Shown here in pieces: positions 24,522-32,716 of a stretch of 64,000 nucleotides of DNA (the first letter of the stretch is position 1; every line of letters starts with the position of its first letter). Position numbers and translations under genes: made by a program. The stretch is from Haloarchaeobius iranensis (GTDB lineage Archaea > Halobacteriota > Halobacteria > Halobacteriales > Natrialbaceae): positions 124,001 through 188,000 of the forward strand of contig NZ_FNIA01000007.1 of NCBI RefSeq assembly GCF_900103505.1. The letters run 5' to 3'. The notes under the pieces are model-generated. The model did not search any database. It saw only the letters and a list, made by a program, of their open reading frames with translations, and was not told where the DNA came from.

Positions 24522-25898
24522 ATGACACTGTTCGGGACGGCGGGAATCCGAGGACCGGTCGCTGAGCGCGTCACACCGGAGCTGGCGATGGCGGTCGGAC
24601 GGGCGGCCGGCCGCGACGGTGACCGGTTCGTCGTCGGCCGCGACGGGCGCGACACTGGGCCCGCGCTGTCGGCCGCGATGGAGGCCGGACTGGAGAGCGC
24701 CGGCGCGACCGTGGTCCGGGTCGGCCAGCTCCCGACGCCGGCGCTCGCGTTCGCCTCGCGGGGCCGTCGCGGCGTGATGCTGACCGCCAGTCACAACCCA
24801 CCGGAGGACAACGGCATCAAGCTGTTCGACGACGGTGTCGAGTACGCGCGCGACGCCGAGGAGCGAATCGAGGAACGCGTCGACGGCGAGAACGACACCG
24901 TCCCGTGGGACGAGTGGGGAGACGGCCACACCGGGGCGATCCTCGACGACTACCGGGACGCCGTGGCGGCCTACGCCCGAGGTCTGGGTGCTGGTGACTC
25001 TGAGAGGGAGCCGCTGGCGGGCCTCCGGATCGCGGTGGACTGCGGCAACGGCATGGGGAGCCTCGCGACGCCACAGGTGCTCCGGGCGCTCGGAGCCGAG
25101 GTCGTCGCGGTCAACGCCAACGTCGACGGCCGGTTCCCGGGTCGACCGTCGAAGCCGACGCCGGAGACGCTCACGGAGTTCCTGTCGCTGCTCGAGGCCG
25201 GCACGTTCGACCTCGGTATCGCACACGACGGCGACGCGGACCGCATCGTCGTCGCGACCGGCGACGGCGAGGTCGTCCACGAGGACACCGTGCTGGCGAT
25301 GCTCGCCGGCCACTACACCGAGCTGAGCGACGCCGAGGACCCCGTCGTGGTGACGACCCCCAACGCGTCTGCGCGCATCGACGAACGCGTGGAAGCCGGC
25401 GGCGGTCGCGTCGAGCGGGTCCGGCTGGGTGCGCTGCACGAGGGCATCGCCCGCGAGCGGTCGGCAGGTGACGAGCACACCGAAGTTGTGTTCGCCGCCG
25501 AGCCGTGGAAGCACATCCACACCGCATTCGGCGGCTGGATCGACGGGGTCACGAGTGCCGCTGTCGTTTCGACGTTGGTCGCCGAGGCGGGCGGGCTGGC
25601 CGCACTCCGCGAACCCATCACCGAACGCCCGTACCGGAAGGTGAGCGTCGACTGTCCGGACGAGGCGAAGACGGGTGCGATGGAACGGCTCGGGACGAAC
25701 CTCCCGGAGGCGTTCCCGGAGGGCGACGTGGACACCGACTACGGCGTCCGCATCGACCTCACCGACGGCTCCTGGGTGCTGGTCCGGCCGAGCGGGACCG
25801 AGCCCTACGTCCGGGTGTACGCCGAGAGCGACGACGTGGACGCCCTCGTCGACGAGGCCACCTCGGTCGTGGAGACGGCGGTCGCCGCCGAGCGCTGA
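24522..25898 (+). CDS. Phosphohexomutase (phosphomannomutase/phosphoglucosamine mutase family)
   Basis: Alpha-D-phosphohexomutase (458 aa) that moves phosphate between C1 and C6 of a hexose for sugar-nucleotide synthesis. All four family loops are present: phosphoserine loop TASHNPPEDNGIK with Ser90, Mg loop DGDADR in the second domain, sugar loop AAEPWKHIHTAFGGW, and phosphate loop RPSGTEPYVRVY. The sugar loop has AEPWKH rather than the GEPSG/GEQSG seen in standard GlmM or ManB enzymes, so the substrate is uncertain. The start MTLFGTAGIRG matches the family and is supported by the TATA spacing; the longer frame from 24483 begins upstream of the expected transcript. Confidence 0.88.
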   Translation: MTLFGTAGIRGPVAERVTPELAMAVGRAAGRDGDRFVVGRDGRDTGPALSAAMEAGLESAGATVVRVGQLPTPALAFASRGRRGVMLTASHNPPEDNGIKLFDDGVEYARDAEERIEERVDGENDTVPWDEWGDGHTGAILDDYRDAVAAYARGLGAGDSEREPLAGLRIAVDCGNGMGSLATPQVLRALGAEVVAVNANVDGRFPGRPSKPTPETLTEFLSLLEAGTFDLGIAHDGDADRIVVATGDGEVVHEDTVLAMLAGHYTELSDAEDPVVVTTPNASARIDERVEAGGGRVERVRLGALHEGIARERSAGDEHTEVVFAAEPWKHIHTAFGGWIDGVTSAAVVSTLVAEAGGLAALREPITERPYRKVSVDCPDEAKTGAMERLGTNLPEAFPEGDVDTDYGVRIDLTDGSWVLVRPSGTEPYVRVYAESDDVDALVDEATSVVETAVAAER

Positions 25899-25945
25899 CC
25901 GACGGTCCGAGACAGACGGCCCGTTTTCATTCTCCCCAGAGTCGT

Positions 25946-25960
25946 ATTTAATTTATATAG
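25946..25960 (+). promoter_or_regulatory. AT-rich promoter element of the nucleoside operon
   Basis: ATTTAATTTATATAG is the clearest TATA-like stretch between the phosphohexomutase and the lipoprotein gene; it predicts a leader of about 65 bases that includes an AAAGGTGG ribosome-binding sequence. Confidence 0.5.
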
Positions 25961-26044
25961 CCGGCGTATTCCCTCCCGAGACGCCCGCTACTGGCCGTCT
26001 CGCATTCCAAAGAGTTTTTTCGTGTGGTTGCAAAGGTGGTCTCC

Positions 26045-27193
26045 ATGAGCCCGAACAGTGGTAGGCGGCGGTTCCTGAAGGGTACCGGTGCGGCCGGCAC
26101 CATCGCGCTCGCAGGGTGTATCAGCAGCACAGACAACGATGGAGACGGCACGGACACCCCGACCGAGGGGAGCGACTCGACGGAGACCGAGTCGGGCGAC
26201 GGCACCGAGACCCAGACCGAGGACGGGAGCGACGCCGGCGCCGACGTGAACGTCGGGATGGTGTACGCGACCGGCGGCCTCGGCGACAAGTCGTTCAACG
26301 ACATGGCCCAGCAGGGTGCGCTCCAGGCCGAAGAGCAGCTCGGCATCTCGTTCGAGGAGGCACAGCCGGAGCAGAACTCCGACTTCATCCCAGCACAGCG
26401 ACAGTTCGCGGAGTCGGGGGACTACGATCTCATCTCCTGCATCGGGTTCGCACAGACGGACGCGCTCACGGAGAACGCGGACCGCTACTCCGACCAGCAC
26501 TTCCAGATCGTCGACTCCGTCGTCGACACCGATAACGTCGCGAGCTACGTCTTCAAGGAGGAGGAGGGCTCGTTCCAGGTCGGCCACCTGGCCGGGCTGC
26601 TGACGAGCCAGTCGTTCGAGGCCGGACAGGGCTCGACGGACTCCGACTCGACGAACGTCGGCTTCGTCGGGGGTGTCAACGCACCGCTCATCCAGAAGTT
26701 CCAGGCGGGCTTCGAGGCTGGCGTCTCGTACGCGAACGAGGACGTCGACGTCCAGAGCTCCTACGTCGGCTCGTTCAACGACGCCGCGACCGCACGTGAA
26801 GCCGCACTCTCTATGTACGACTCCGGCGCGGACATCATCTACCACGCCTCCGGTGCGTCCGGCCTCGGCGTGTTCCAGGCGGCACAGGAGCGTGGCAAGT
26901 TCGCCATCGGCGTCGACGCCGACCAGTCCCGCAGCGAACCCGACTTCGCCGACTCGATCGTCGCGAGCATGGTCAAGCGCGTCGACACCGCGGTGTTCAC
27001 CGCAATCGAGAACGAGGTCAACGGGGAGTTCAACGGTGGCAGCGTCACGACGCTCGGCCTGGAGTCCGACGGTGTGGCCTGCGTCTACGGCGACGCGCTC
27101 GGCGACGCCATCCCGCAGGACGTCAAGGACCAGATCGACGCCTCCCGACAGGCCATCATCGACGGCGAAATCACCGTCCCGACCGAGCCCTGA
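26045..27193 (+). CDS. BMP-family nucleoside-binding lipoprotein
   Basis: Substrate-binding protein (382 aa) of the basic membrane protein/PnrA type, which binds purine and other nucleosides for import. A twin-arginine signal (GRRRFLKG, residues 6-13) and lipobox LAGC (Cys25) lead into a Thr/Glu/Asp-rich linker, then VGMVYATGGLGDKSFNDMAQ, the family's opening motif. FVGGVNAPLIQKFQAGFEAG and IYHASGASGLGVF are further family blocks. ATG 26045 is preferred over GTG 26024 because it follows GGTGG by a normal spacing and puts the Arg pair near the N-terminus. It heads a four-gene transporter operon. Confidence 0.92.
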   Translation: MSPNSGRRRFLKGTGAAGTIALAGCISSTDNDGDGTDTPTEGSDSTETESGDGTETQTEDGSDAGADVNVGMVYATGGLGDKSFNDMAQQGALQAEEQLGISFEEAQPEQNSDFIPAQRQFAESGDYDLISCIGFAQTDALTENADRYSDQHFQIVDSVVDTDNVASYVFKEEEGSFQVGHLAGLLTSQSFEAGQGSTDSDSTNVGFVGGVNAPLIQKFQAGFEAGVSYANEDVDVQSSYVGSFNDAATAREAALSMYDSGADIIYHASGASGLGVFQAAQERGKFAIGVDADQSRSEPDFADSIVASMVKRVDTAVFTAIENEVNGEFNGGSVTTLGLESDGVACVYGDALGDAIPQDVKDQIDASRQAIIDGEITVPTEP

Positions 27194-27230
27194 GCCCGGT
27201 CCCAGATGAACCACGTTCCATCGGATAGCA

Positions 27231-28787
27231 ATGAGTAACACAGCAGTCAGACTGGCAGGTATCACGAAGCGGTTCCCCGGTGTCGTCGCGAACGACCAGG
27301 TCGATCTGACCGTGGAGAAGGGGTCGGTGCACGCACTGCTGGGAGAGAACGGGGCGGGGAAAACAACGCTGATGAACGTGCTCTACGGGCTGCTCCAGCC
27401 CGAAGAGGGCGACGTGTACGTCGATGGCGAGCGCCGCGACTTCCGGTCGCCGCGCGACGCCATCGACGCGGGCATCGGCATGATCCACCAGCACTTCATG
27501 CTAGTCGACCCCATGGAGATATGGGCGAACATCGTCCTCGGCCAGGAGCCCCGGAAGTACTTCGGACTCACCGTCGACGAACAGCAGGCCATTCAGGAGG
27601 TCCGGGACCTGAGCGAACGGTACGGCTTCGACGTCGACCCGACCGAGACCGTCGAGGACGTCAGCGTCGGCGTCCAGCAGCGCGTCGAGATCCTGAAGGC
27701 GCTCTACCGCGGTGCCGACGTGCTCATCCTCGACGAGCCGACGGCGGTGCTCACACCGCAGGAGGTCGAGGACCTCTACGGGGTGCTCGACGAGCTGACC
27801 GCACAGGGTAAGACGGTCATCTTCATCACGCACAAGCTCGGTGAGGCGATGCACTCCGCGGACGACATCACCGTCCTCCGTGACGGCGAGAGCATCGCCA
27901 CCGTGCCCGCCGACGAGACCAACCAGGACGAGCTCGCGGAGATGATGGTCGGCCGGGAGGTGCTGCTCGAGGTCGACGTGCCCGAGCACGAACCCGGCGA
28001 GACCACCCTCGCCGTGGACGACGTCACCGTCACCGACAGCGACGACATCGACCGCGTGAAAGACGTCTCGTTCGAGGTCCGGGGTGGCGAGGTGTTCGGC
28101 ATCGCCGGTGTCGACGGCAACGGACAGTCCGAGCTGGTCGAGGCTATCACCGGTCTCGAGTCACCCACGTCCGGCCGAATCGTGATCGAAGGCGAGGACG
28201 TCACCGGCCACTCCCGCCGCCAGCGCATCGAGGACGGGATGGCGTACATCCCGGAGGACCGCCACGAGCGCGGGCTCGTGATGGACTTCGACCTCGTCGA
28301 GAACGGACTGCTCGGGAGCCAGCACTCCGAGCCGTATTCGAAGAGCGGTCGCATCGAGTGGGACACCGTCAGGGGACACGCCGAGGACATCATCGAGACG
28401 TACGACGTGCGGCCCCCGAACGCCGACGCAGACGCACACTCGCTGTCCGGTGGGAACCAGCAGAAGTTCATCGTCGGTCGCGAGTTCGAACGGGACCCAT
28501 CGGTCGTCGTCGCCACGCACCCGACCCGTGGCGTCGACATCGGTTCGACGGAGTTCATCCACGAGGAGCTGCTCGACCTGCGACAGCGCGACCGCGCCGT
28601 GTTGCTCATCTCCTCGAAGCTCGACGAGGTGCGACAGCTCTCGGACCGACTCGGCGTGATGTACGAGGGCGAACTCGTCGACATCGTCGACCCCGAGGAG
28701 ACCTCCGAGGAGGAGATCGGCCTACTGATGGCCGGTGAACGCCCCGACGGCATCGAGACGGTGCGGAAGACAGGAGGCAAGCCATGA
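27231..28787 (+). CDS. Nucleoside ABC transporter ATPase (double domain)
   Basis: Tandem ATPase (518 aa) of the RbsA/NupA type that powers nucleoside uptake. Domain 1 has Walker A GENGAGKTT at 38-46, signature SVGVQQR and Walker B LILDEP. In domain 2 the P-loop is degenerate (GVDGNGQSE, no Lys), normal for this family, while LSGGNQQK is intact. The last base group overlaps the first permease start (ATGA). It works with the two permeases and the BMP lipoprotein. Confidence 0.93.
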   Translation: MSNTAVRLAGITKRFPGVVANDQVDLTVEKGSVHALLGENGAGKTTLMNVLYGLLQPEEGDVYVDGERRDFRSPRDAIDAGIGMIHQHFMLVDPMEIWANIVLGQEPRKYFGLTVDEQQAIQEVRDLSERYGFDVDPTETVEDVSVGVQQRVEILKALYRGADVLILDEPTAVLTPQEVEDLYGVLDELTAQGKTVIFITHKLGEAMHSADDITVLRDGESIATVPADETNQDELAEMMVGREVLLEVDVPEHEPGETTLAVDDVTVTDSDDIDRVKDVSFEVRGGEVFGIAGVDGNGQSELVEAITGLESPTSGRIVIEGEDVTGHSRRQRIEDGMAYIPEDRHERGLVMDFDLVENGLLGSQHSEPYSKSGRIEWDTVRGHAEDIIETYDVRPPNADADAHSLSGGNQQKFIVGREFERDPSVVVATHPTRGVDIGSTEFIHEELLDLRQRDRAVLLISSKLDEVRQLSDRLGVMYEGELVDIVDPEETSEEEIGLLMAGERPDGIETVRKTGGKP

Positions 28788-30082
28788 GCCGGGCCCGCGA
28801 CGTGCTCGAACGGCTCGTCGGTGCCTCCGGGGCCGAACGGGCCGTCATCAGTGTGGCTGCGCTCGCACTCTCGATCGTCGTCGGTGGTCTCATCGTGTTC
28901 GTCTCCGGACTCGGTGCGGCCTGCGAGGCCGGTGCCAACTACCACATCGCCATCCCGCTGCCGGGGAGCTTCGAGATTCTGCTGTTCGACGGCCGGCTCT
29001 CGATGTTCGGCTTCCAGTCCTGCTACGACCCGATCAACGTCTACGAGAAGCTCTTCATCGGGGCCATCGGTGGCCTCCCGTGGGAGAGCGGCTGGCAGCC
29101 GACGAACTTCTCGATGGAGGTGTTCCTCCAGCGGGCGACGCTGCTGCTGTTCACCGGGCTCTCCGTCGCAGTCGCGTTCCGTGCGGGGCTGTTCAACATC
29201 GGCACGCAGGGGCAGATGGTCTGGGGCGCGCTCACGTCCGCGGTCGCCGTCCTCTTCGTCGCGGACTTCGTGCCCGCCGGCGTCGCCGGCACGGTCATCC
29301 TGCTGCCCCTCGCGCTGTTCGCCGGCGCGGTCGCCGGCGGCATCTGGGGGGCAATCCCCGGCGCGTTGAAGGCCTACGCCGACGCGAACGAGGTCATCAC
29401 GACGATCATGCTGAACTTCGTGGCGTACTACGCGACCACGCTGTTGGTCCGGGAGTTCTTCCAGGACCCACAGTCGACGGGCGGGACCCAGACCCGGATG
29501 GTGCCGGTCAACTCGCTCCTCCCGAGCATCCCGTTGGGGTTCCAGGAGTCGAGATTCTCCATCCTCGCGCTGGTGCTCGCGCTGGTGCTCGCAGCCGTGG
29601 TCTACTACGTGCTCTGGGGCACATCGTTCGGCTTCGACGTCCGGACGAGCGGGCTCCAGCCGGAGGCGGCGACGTACGCAGGCGTCGACGCGGAGCGCAC
29701 CATCGTCAGGAGCATGACCATCTCCGGGGCGCTCGGCGGTATCGCCGGCGCGCTGTGGGTGCTCCTGGCCAACGGCAGGTTCCTGACCGGCCAGGAGGTT
29801 CCGAGCCTGGGCTTCGACGGCATCACGGTGTCCGTCCTCGCCGGAAACAACCCCATCGGCGTCGTCTTCGGCTCGGTGCTGTTCGGGGTGCTCAAGAGCG
29901 GTGGGAACACGCTGAACTTCCAGACGGACGTCCCGCCGGAGCTCGTCAACGTGCTCTCGGGGCTCATCATCCTGTTCGTCGCCATGCCGGAGTTCTTCCG
30001 TCTCATCGGCAAGTACCTCGGCGTCGGCGACGAGCCGGCTCCCGCCGCCGCCACGACCGACGGAGGTGAGGAGGATGGATAG
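28784..30082 (+). CDS. Nucleoside ABC transporter permease 1
   Basis: Channel subunit (432 aa) of the BPD_transp_2 family (YufP/NupP-like). About ten membrane segments are visible. FRAGLFNIGTQGQMVWGAL and ANEVITTIMLNFVAYYA are the family's conserved inner helices, the second being typical of nucleoside permeases. A long extracellular-type loop around residues 35-105 is unusual in size. It overlaps the ATPase gene by four bases and the next permease by eight. Confidence 0.92.
   Translation: MSRARDVLERLVGASGAERAVISVAALALSIVVGGLIVFVSGLGAACEAGANYHIAIPLPGSFEILLFDGRLSMFGFQSCYDPINVYEKLFIGAIGGLPWESGWQPTNFSMEVFLQRATLLLFTGLSVAVAFRAGLFNIGTQGQMVWGALTSAVAVLFVADFVPAGVAGTVILLPLALFAGAVAGGIWGAIPGALKAYADANEVITTIMLNFVAYYATTLLVREFFQDPQSTGGTQTRMVPVNSLLPSIPLGFQESRFSILALVLALVLAAVVYYVLWGTSFGFDVRTSGLQPEAATYAGVDAERTIVRSMTISGALGGIAGALWVLLANGRFLTGQEVPSLGFDGITVSVLAGNNPIGVVFGSVLFGVLKSGGNTLNFQTDVPPELVNVLSGLIILFVAMPEFFRLIGKYLGVGDEPAPAAATTDGGEEDG
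30063..30070 (+). promoter_or_regulatory. Strong ribosome binding site for permease 2
   Basis: GGAGGTGA is fully complementary to the haloarchaeal 16S rRNA 3' end and lies four bases before the ATG at 30075, inside the end of the upstream gene. It decides this start over the in-frame GTG at 30066. Confidence 0.65.
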
Positions 30083-31199
30083 GACCGGGCTCAGACGCAG
30101 GGCGACCGGCGTGACGGTGGCACTGCTGGCCATCGTCTCCATCTGGGGTATCCTCCAGCCGGAGTCGGCGGCCGGCGAACTGTTCTGGACAGCGACCGAG
30201 ACCGGCACCATCGAGTCCTCGCTTCGACTCGCAGTCCCCATCGCGCTGACCGCTATCGGTGGCCTCTACGCCGAGAAGAGCGGCATCATCAACATCGGTC
30301 TCGAGGGACTGCTCATCATCTCGGCGTTCGTCAGCGTCCTCGTCACGGACCTGCTCGGCCCGGGTCAGTCGACGGGGATTCCGCCGGTCGTCACGTTCGA
30401 CCTCGGGGGAAGCACCTACACCATCGACCCAGGGCTCCAGCTCCTGATCCCGAACATCTGGGTCGGACTCGCCGGCGGGGTCGTCGCGAGCATGCTGCTC
30501 GCGTTCCTCTTCGGTGTCATCTGTATCCGTTACCAGGCGGATCAGATAATCGCCGGGCTGGCCGTCTGGCTCATCGCCCTCGGGCTCGCCCCGTTCGCGG
30601 CGAAGGTCGTCTACGGGCAGCCCTCGACCGCCCAGGTCGGGACGTTCGACAACTGGACGATACCGGTTCTCTCGGAGATCCCTGTCGCCGGGGAGATACT
30701 GTTCGACGCGAGCCCGATGGTCATCATCATGCTCGTTTCGGTCCCCGTCGCCTGGTACGGGCTCAATCGGACCAGCTTCGGATACTGGGTCCGCGCCAGC
30801 GGGGAGAACCCGAAGGCGCTGGACACCGTCGGCGTGAACGTCGACCGCGTGCGCTACGCGGCAGTGCTCATCTCCGGGTTCTTTTCGGGGATCGGCGGGA
30901 CGGCGCTCTCGCTCGGCGCGGTCGGGAGCTTCAGCGGAGCCGGCCAGACGATGGTCGACGGCCGCGGGTTCATCGCCATCGCGGCGTACCTGTTCGGCAA
31001 CTACAACCCGTTCGGGGCGTTCGCCGCGTCGTACCTGTTCTCCGGGCTGCAGGCGCTCCAGATCCGGCTCCAGGGAATCGCCCCGACGGAGGTGTTCCTG
31101 ATGCTGCCGTACCTCGTGGTCGTCATCGTCCTCGTACTGGTCGGCCGCACCCGACTGCCCGAGGCCGCCGGCGAGCACTACGAGTCCGGCGAGGACTGA
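30075..31199 (+). CDS. Nucleoside ABC transporter permease 2
   Basis: Second channel subunit (374 aa), YufQ/NupQ-like, with about nine membrane segments. GGLYAEKSGIINIGLEGLLI near residue 60 is the hallmark of this group, and YQADQIIAGLAVWLIALGL matches the nucleoside-type permeases. It closes the import operon; a GC-rich hairpin follows about 40 bases after the stop. The two nucleoside-breakdown genes come next on the same strand. Confidence 0.92.
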   Translation: MDRTGLRRRATGVTVALLAIVSIWGILQPESAAGELFWTATETGTIESSLRLAVPIALTAIGGLYAEKSGIINIGLEGLLIISAFVSVLVTDLLGPGQSTGIPPVVTFDLGGSTYTIDPGLQLLIPNIWVGLAGGVVASMLLAFLFGVICIRYQADQIIAGLAVWLIALGLAPFAAKVVYGQPSTAQVGTFDNWTIPVLSEIPVAGEILFDASPMVIIMLVSVPVAWYGLNRTSFGYWVRASGENPKALDTVGVNVDRVRYAAVLISGFFSGIGGTALSLGAVGSFSGAGQTMVDGRGFIAIAAYLFGNYNPFGAFAASYLFSGLQALQIRLQGIAPTEVFLMLPYLVVVIVLVLVGRTRLPEAAGEHYESGED

Positions 31200-31240
31200 C
31201 TGGCGTTTCGAGCGGTCCACAACACCGCCTTCTCCCGAAC

Positions 31241-31260
31241 GCCCCCGAAAAGCCGGGGGC
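31241..31260 (+). terminator. GC-rich hairpin after the nucleoside permease operon
   Basis: GCCCCCG-AAAAGC-CGGGGGC forms a perfect 7-bp stem with a 6-nt loop, 41 bases after the permease stop and 30 bases before the cytidine deaminase start. No T-run follows, so it could be an end-of-transcript structure or a processing/attenuation site. Confidence 0.4.
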
Positions 31261-31290
31261 TACTTCACCCTGGCCCGGGTACCGTGGGCC

Positions 31291-31689
31291 ATGGACGACG
31301 CTGACCTCGTCGAGCGGGCGCGAACGGCACAGGAGAACGCGTACGCGCCGTACTCGGAGTACACCGTCGGCGCCGCGTTGTTGACCGCCGACGGCACCGT
31401 CTACGCCGGCTGCAACATCGAGAACGCGAACTACTCGAACAGCCTGCACGCGGAGGAGGTCGCCGTCGGCAAGGCGGTCTCCGACGGCCAGCAGGAGTTC
31501 GAGCGCGTCGCGGTCTCCTCCGGCGAACAGGACGGTGTTACCCCCTGCGGGATGTGCCGGCAGACGCTCTCGGAGTTCGCGGACGACGACATGGTCGTGG
31601 TCTGTGACGAGGGGGACACGAACCGGTCGTATTCACTCGGCAGCCTCCTCCCCGACGCCATCTCCGCGAAGACCCTGGGACGGGAGTGA
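31291..31689 (+). CDS. cdd: Cytidine deaminase
   Basis: Converts cytidine and deoxycytidine to uridine and deoxyuridine (132 aa, usual homotetramer length). Zinc-site residues are His53 and catalytic Glu55 in HAEE, with Cys86 and Cys89 in PCGMC. YAPYSEYTVGAALLT and GCNIENANYSNSLHAE are the family's substrate motifs. The enzyme has His rather than Cys as first ligand of the CAE/HAE motif, an accepted variant. It feeds uridine to the phosphorylase encoded 35 bases downstream, and its own substrate is probably delivered by the upstream ABC importer. Confidence 0.95.
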   Translation: MDDADLVERARTAQENAYAPYSEYTVGAALLTADGTVYAGCNIENANYSNSLHAEEVAVGKAVSDGQQEFERVAVSSGEQDGVTPCGMCRQTLSEFADDDMVVVCDEGDTNRSYSLGSLLPDAISAKTLGRE

Positions 31690-31724
31690 ACAGACCTTTC
31701 TTGTCGGACGGTGAAGGCGGGGCC

Positions 31725-32546
31725 ATGACTGACGCGAGCGAAGACCCGAACCAGGAGATGCAGTACCACGTGGAGCTGACGCCTGGCGACGTGGCCGACA
31801 CCGTCCTGCTGCCGGGCAACCCGGAGCGAGTCGACAAGATAACTGGCTTCTGGGACGACGCCGAGGAGGTCGCCTATCACCGCGAGTACCGCACCGCGAC
31901 GGGCACCTACGACGGCGAGCCCATCTCGGTCACCTCGACGGGTATCGGCTCGCCGTCGGCCGCCATCGCGGTCGAGGAGCTGGCTCGGGTCGGCGCGGAC
32001 ACGTTCATCCGCGTCGGTTCCTGTGGGGCCATCCAGCCCGAGATGGAGGTGGGTGACCTCGTCATCACCACCGGCGGGATGCGACAGGAGGGAACCAGCA
32101 AGGCGTACGTCCGGGACGAGTACCCCGCGACGGCCGACTTCGAGGTCGTCAGCGCGCTCGTCGCCGCCGCCGAGCGCCTCGACTACGACTACCACACCGG
32201 CGTCACGATGTCGGCCGACTCGTTCTACTCCGGGCAGGGTCGCCCCGGCTTCGAGGGCTTCATGGCCGAGGGCGCGGAGGACCTCGTCGACCACCTGCAG
32301 GAGGCCAACGTGAAGAACATCGAGATGGAGGCCGCGGCCATCATGACCATCGCCAACATCTACGGGCTCCGGGCGGGGGCGGTCTGCTCGGTGTACGCCA
32401 ACCGCGTCACCGGCGAGTTCCGCACCGAGGGCGAGCGTCGCGCCTCGGAGACCGCGTCGCTGGCGACGAAGCTGCTGGCGAAGATGGACGAGGTGAAAGC
32501 CGAGGCCGGCGTCGACCGCTGGCACGCCGGGCTCTCCATCGACTGA
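31725..32546 (+). CDS. udp: Uridine phosphorylase
   Basis: Nucleoside phosphorylase of the PNP/UDP family (273 aa), cleaving uridine with phosphate to uracil and ribose-1-phosphate. TVLLPGNPERVDKI (phosphate-binding), FIRVGSCGAIQPEMEVGDLV and NIEMEAAAIMTIANIYGLRA (ribose-binding MExA) are all present. The ATG at 31725 starts the conserved region; an ATG at 31686 overlapping cdd would add an unlikely extension. It completes an import-deaminate-phosphorolyse route that yields ribose-1-phosphate for the archaeal pentose-bisphosphate pathway (pathway link is established knowledge; use here is inference). Confidence 0.93.
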   Translation: MTDASEDPNQEMQYHVELTPGDVADTVLLPGNPERVDKITGFWDDAEEVAYHREYRTATGTYDGEPISVTSTGIGSPSAAIAVEELARVGADTFIRVGSCGAIQPEMEVGDLVITTGGMRQEGTSKAYVRDEYPATADFEVVSALVAAAERLDYDYHTGVTMSADSFYSGQGRPGFEGFMAEGAEDLVDHLQEANVKNIEMEAAAIMTIANIYGLRAGAVCSVYANRVTGEFRTEGERRASETASLATKLLAKMDEVKAEAGVDRWHAGLSID

Positions 32547-32602
32547 GTCGACGCGGCGACCGCGAACCGCGGTAGCGAACAGGTGACAGCACCGCGAGCG
32601 TG

Positions 32603-32619
32603 GGGTGTGTCACACACCC
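32603..32619. repeat. Perfect 17-nt palindrome between convergent genes
   Basis: GGGTGTGTCACACACCC is a perfect inverted repeat (8-bp arms, 1-nt centre) 57 bases after the uridine phosphorylase stop. It could form a hairpin in RNA from either strand, or be a protein-binding site. The rest of the 170-base gap shows a TATA-like GATATAAAG near 32678 with no gene to serve. Confidence 0.5.
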
Positions 32620-32716
32620 GCCTCGTCCCCCACGCCGTCGTCGTTCAGGACACGACGGCTCTGGGTGCGGTTTCGGATATAAAGGATCGGAGCGAGCGAG
32701 GAGCGTTCGGTCCGCG

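Noticed and set aside
32669-32690. Promoter from the TATA-like GATATAAAG at 32678
   Set aside because: On either strand no gene begins within reach; it lies between the 3' ends of two genes.
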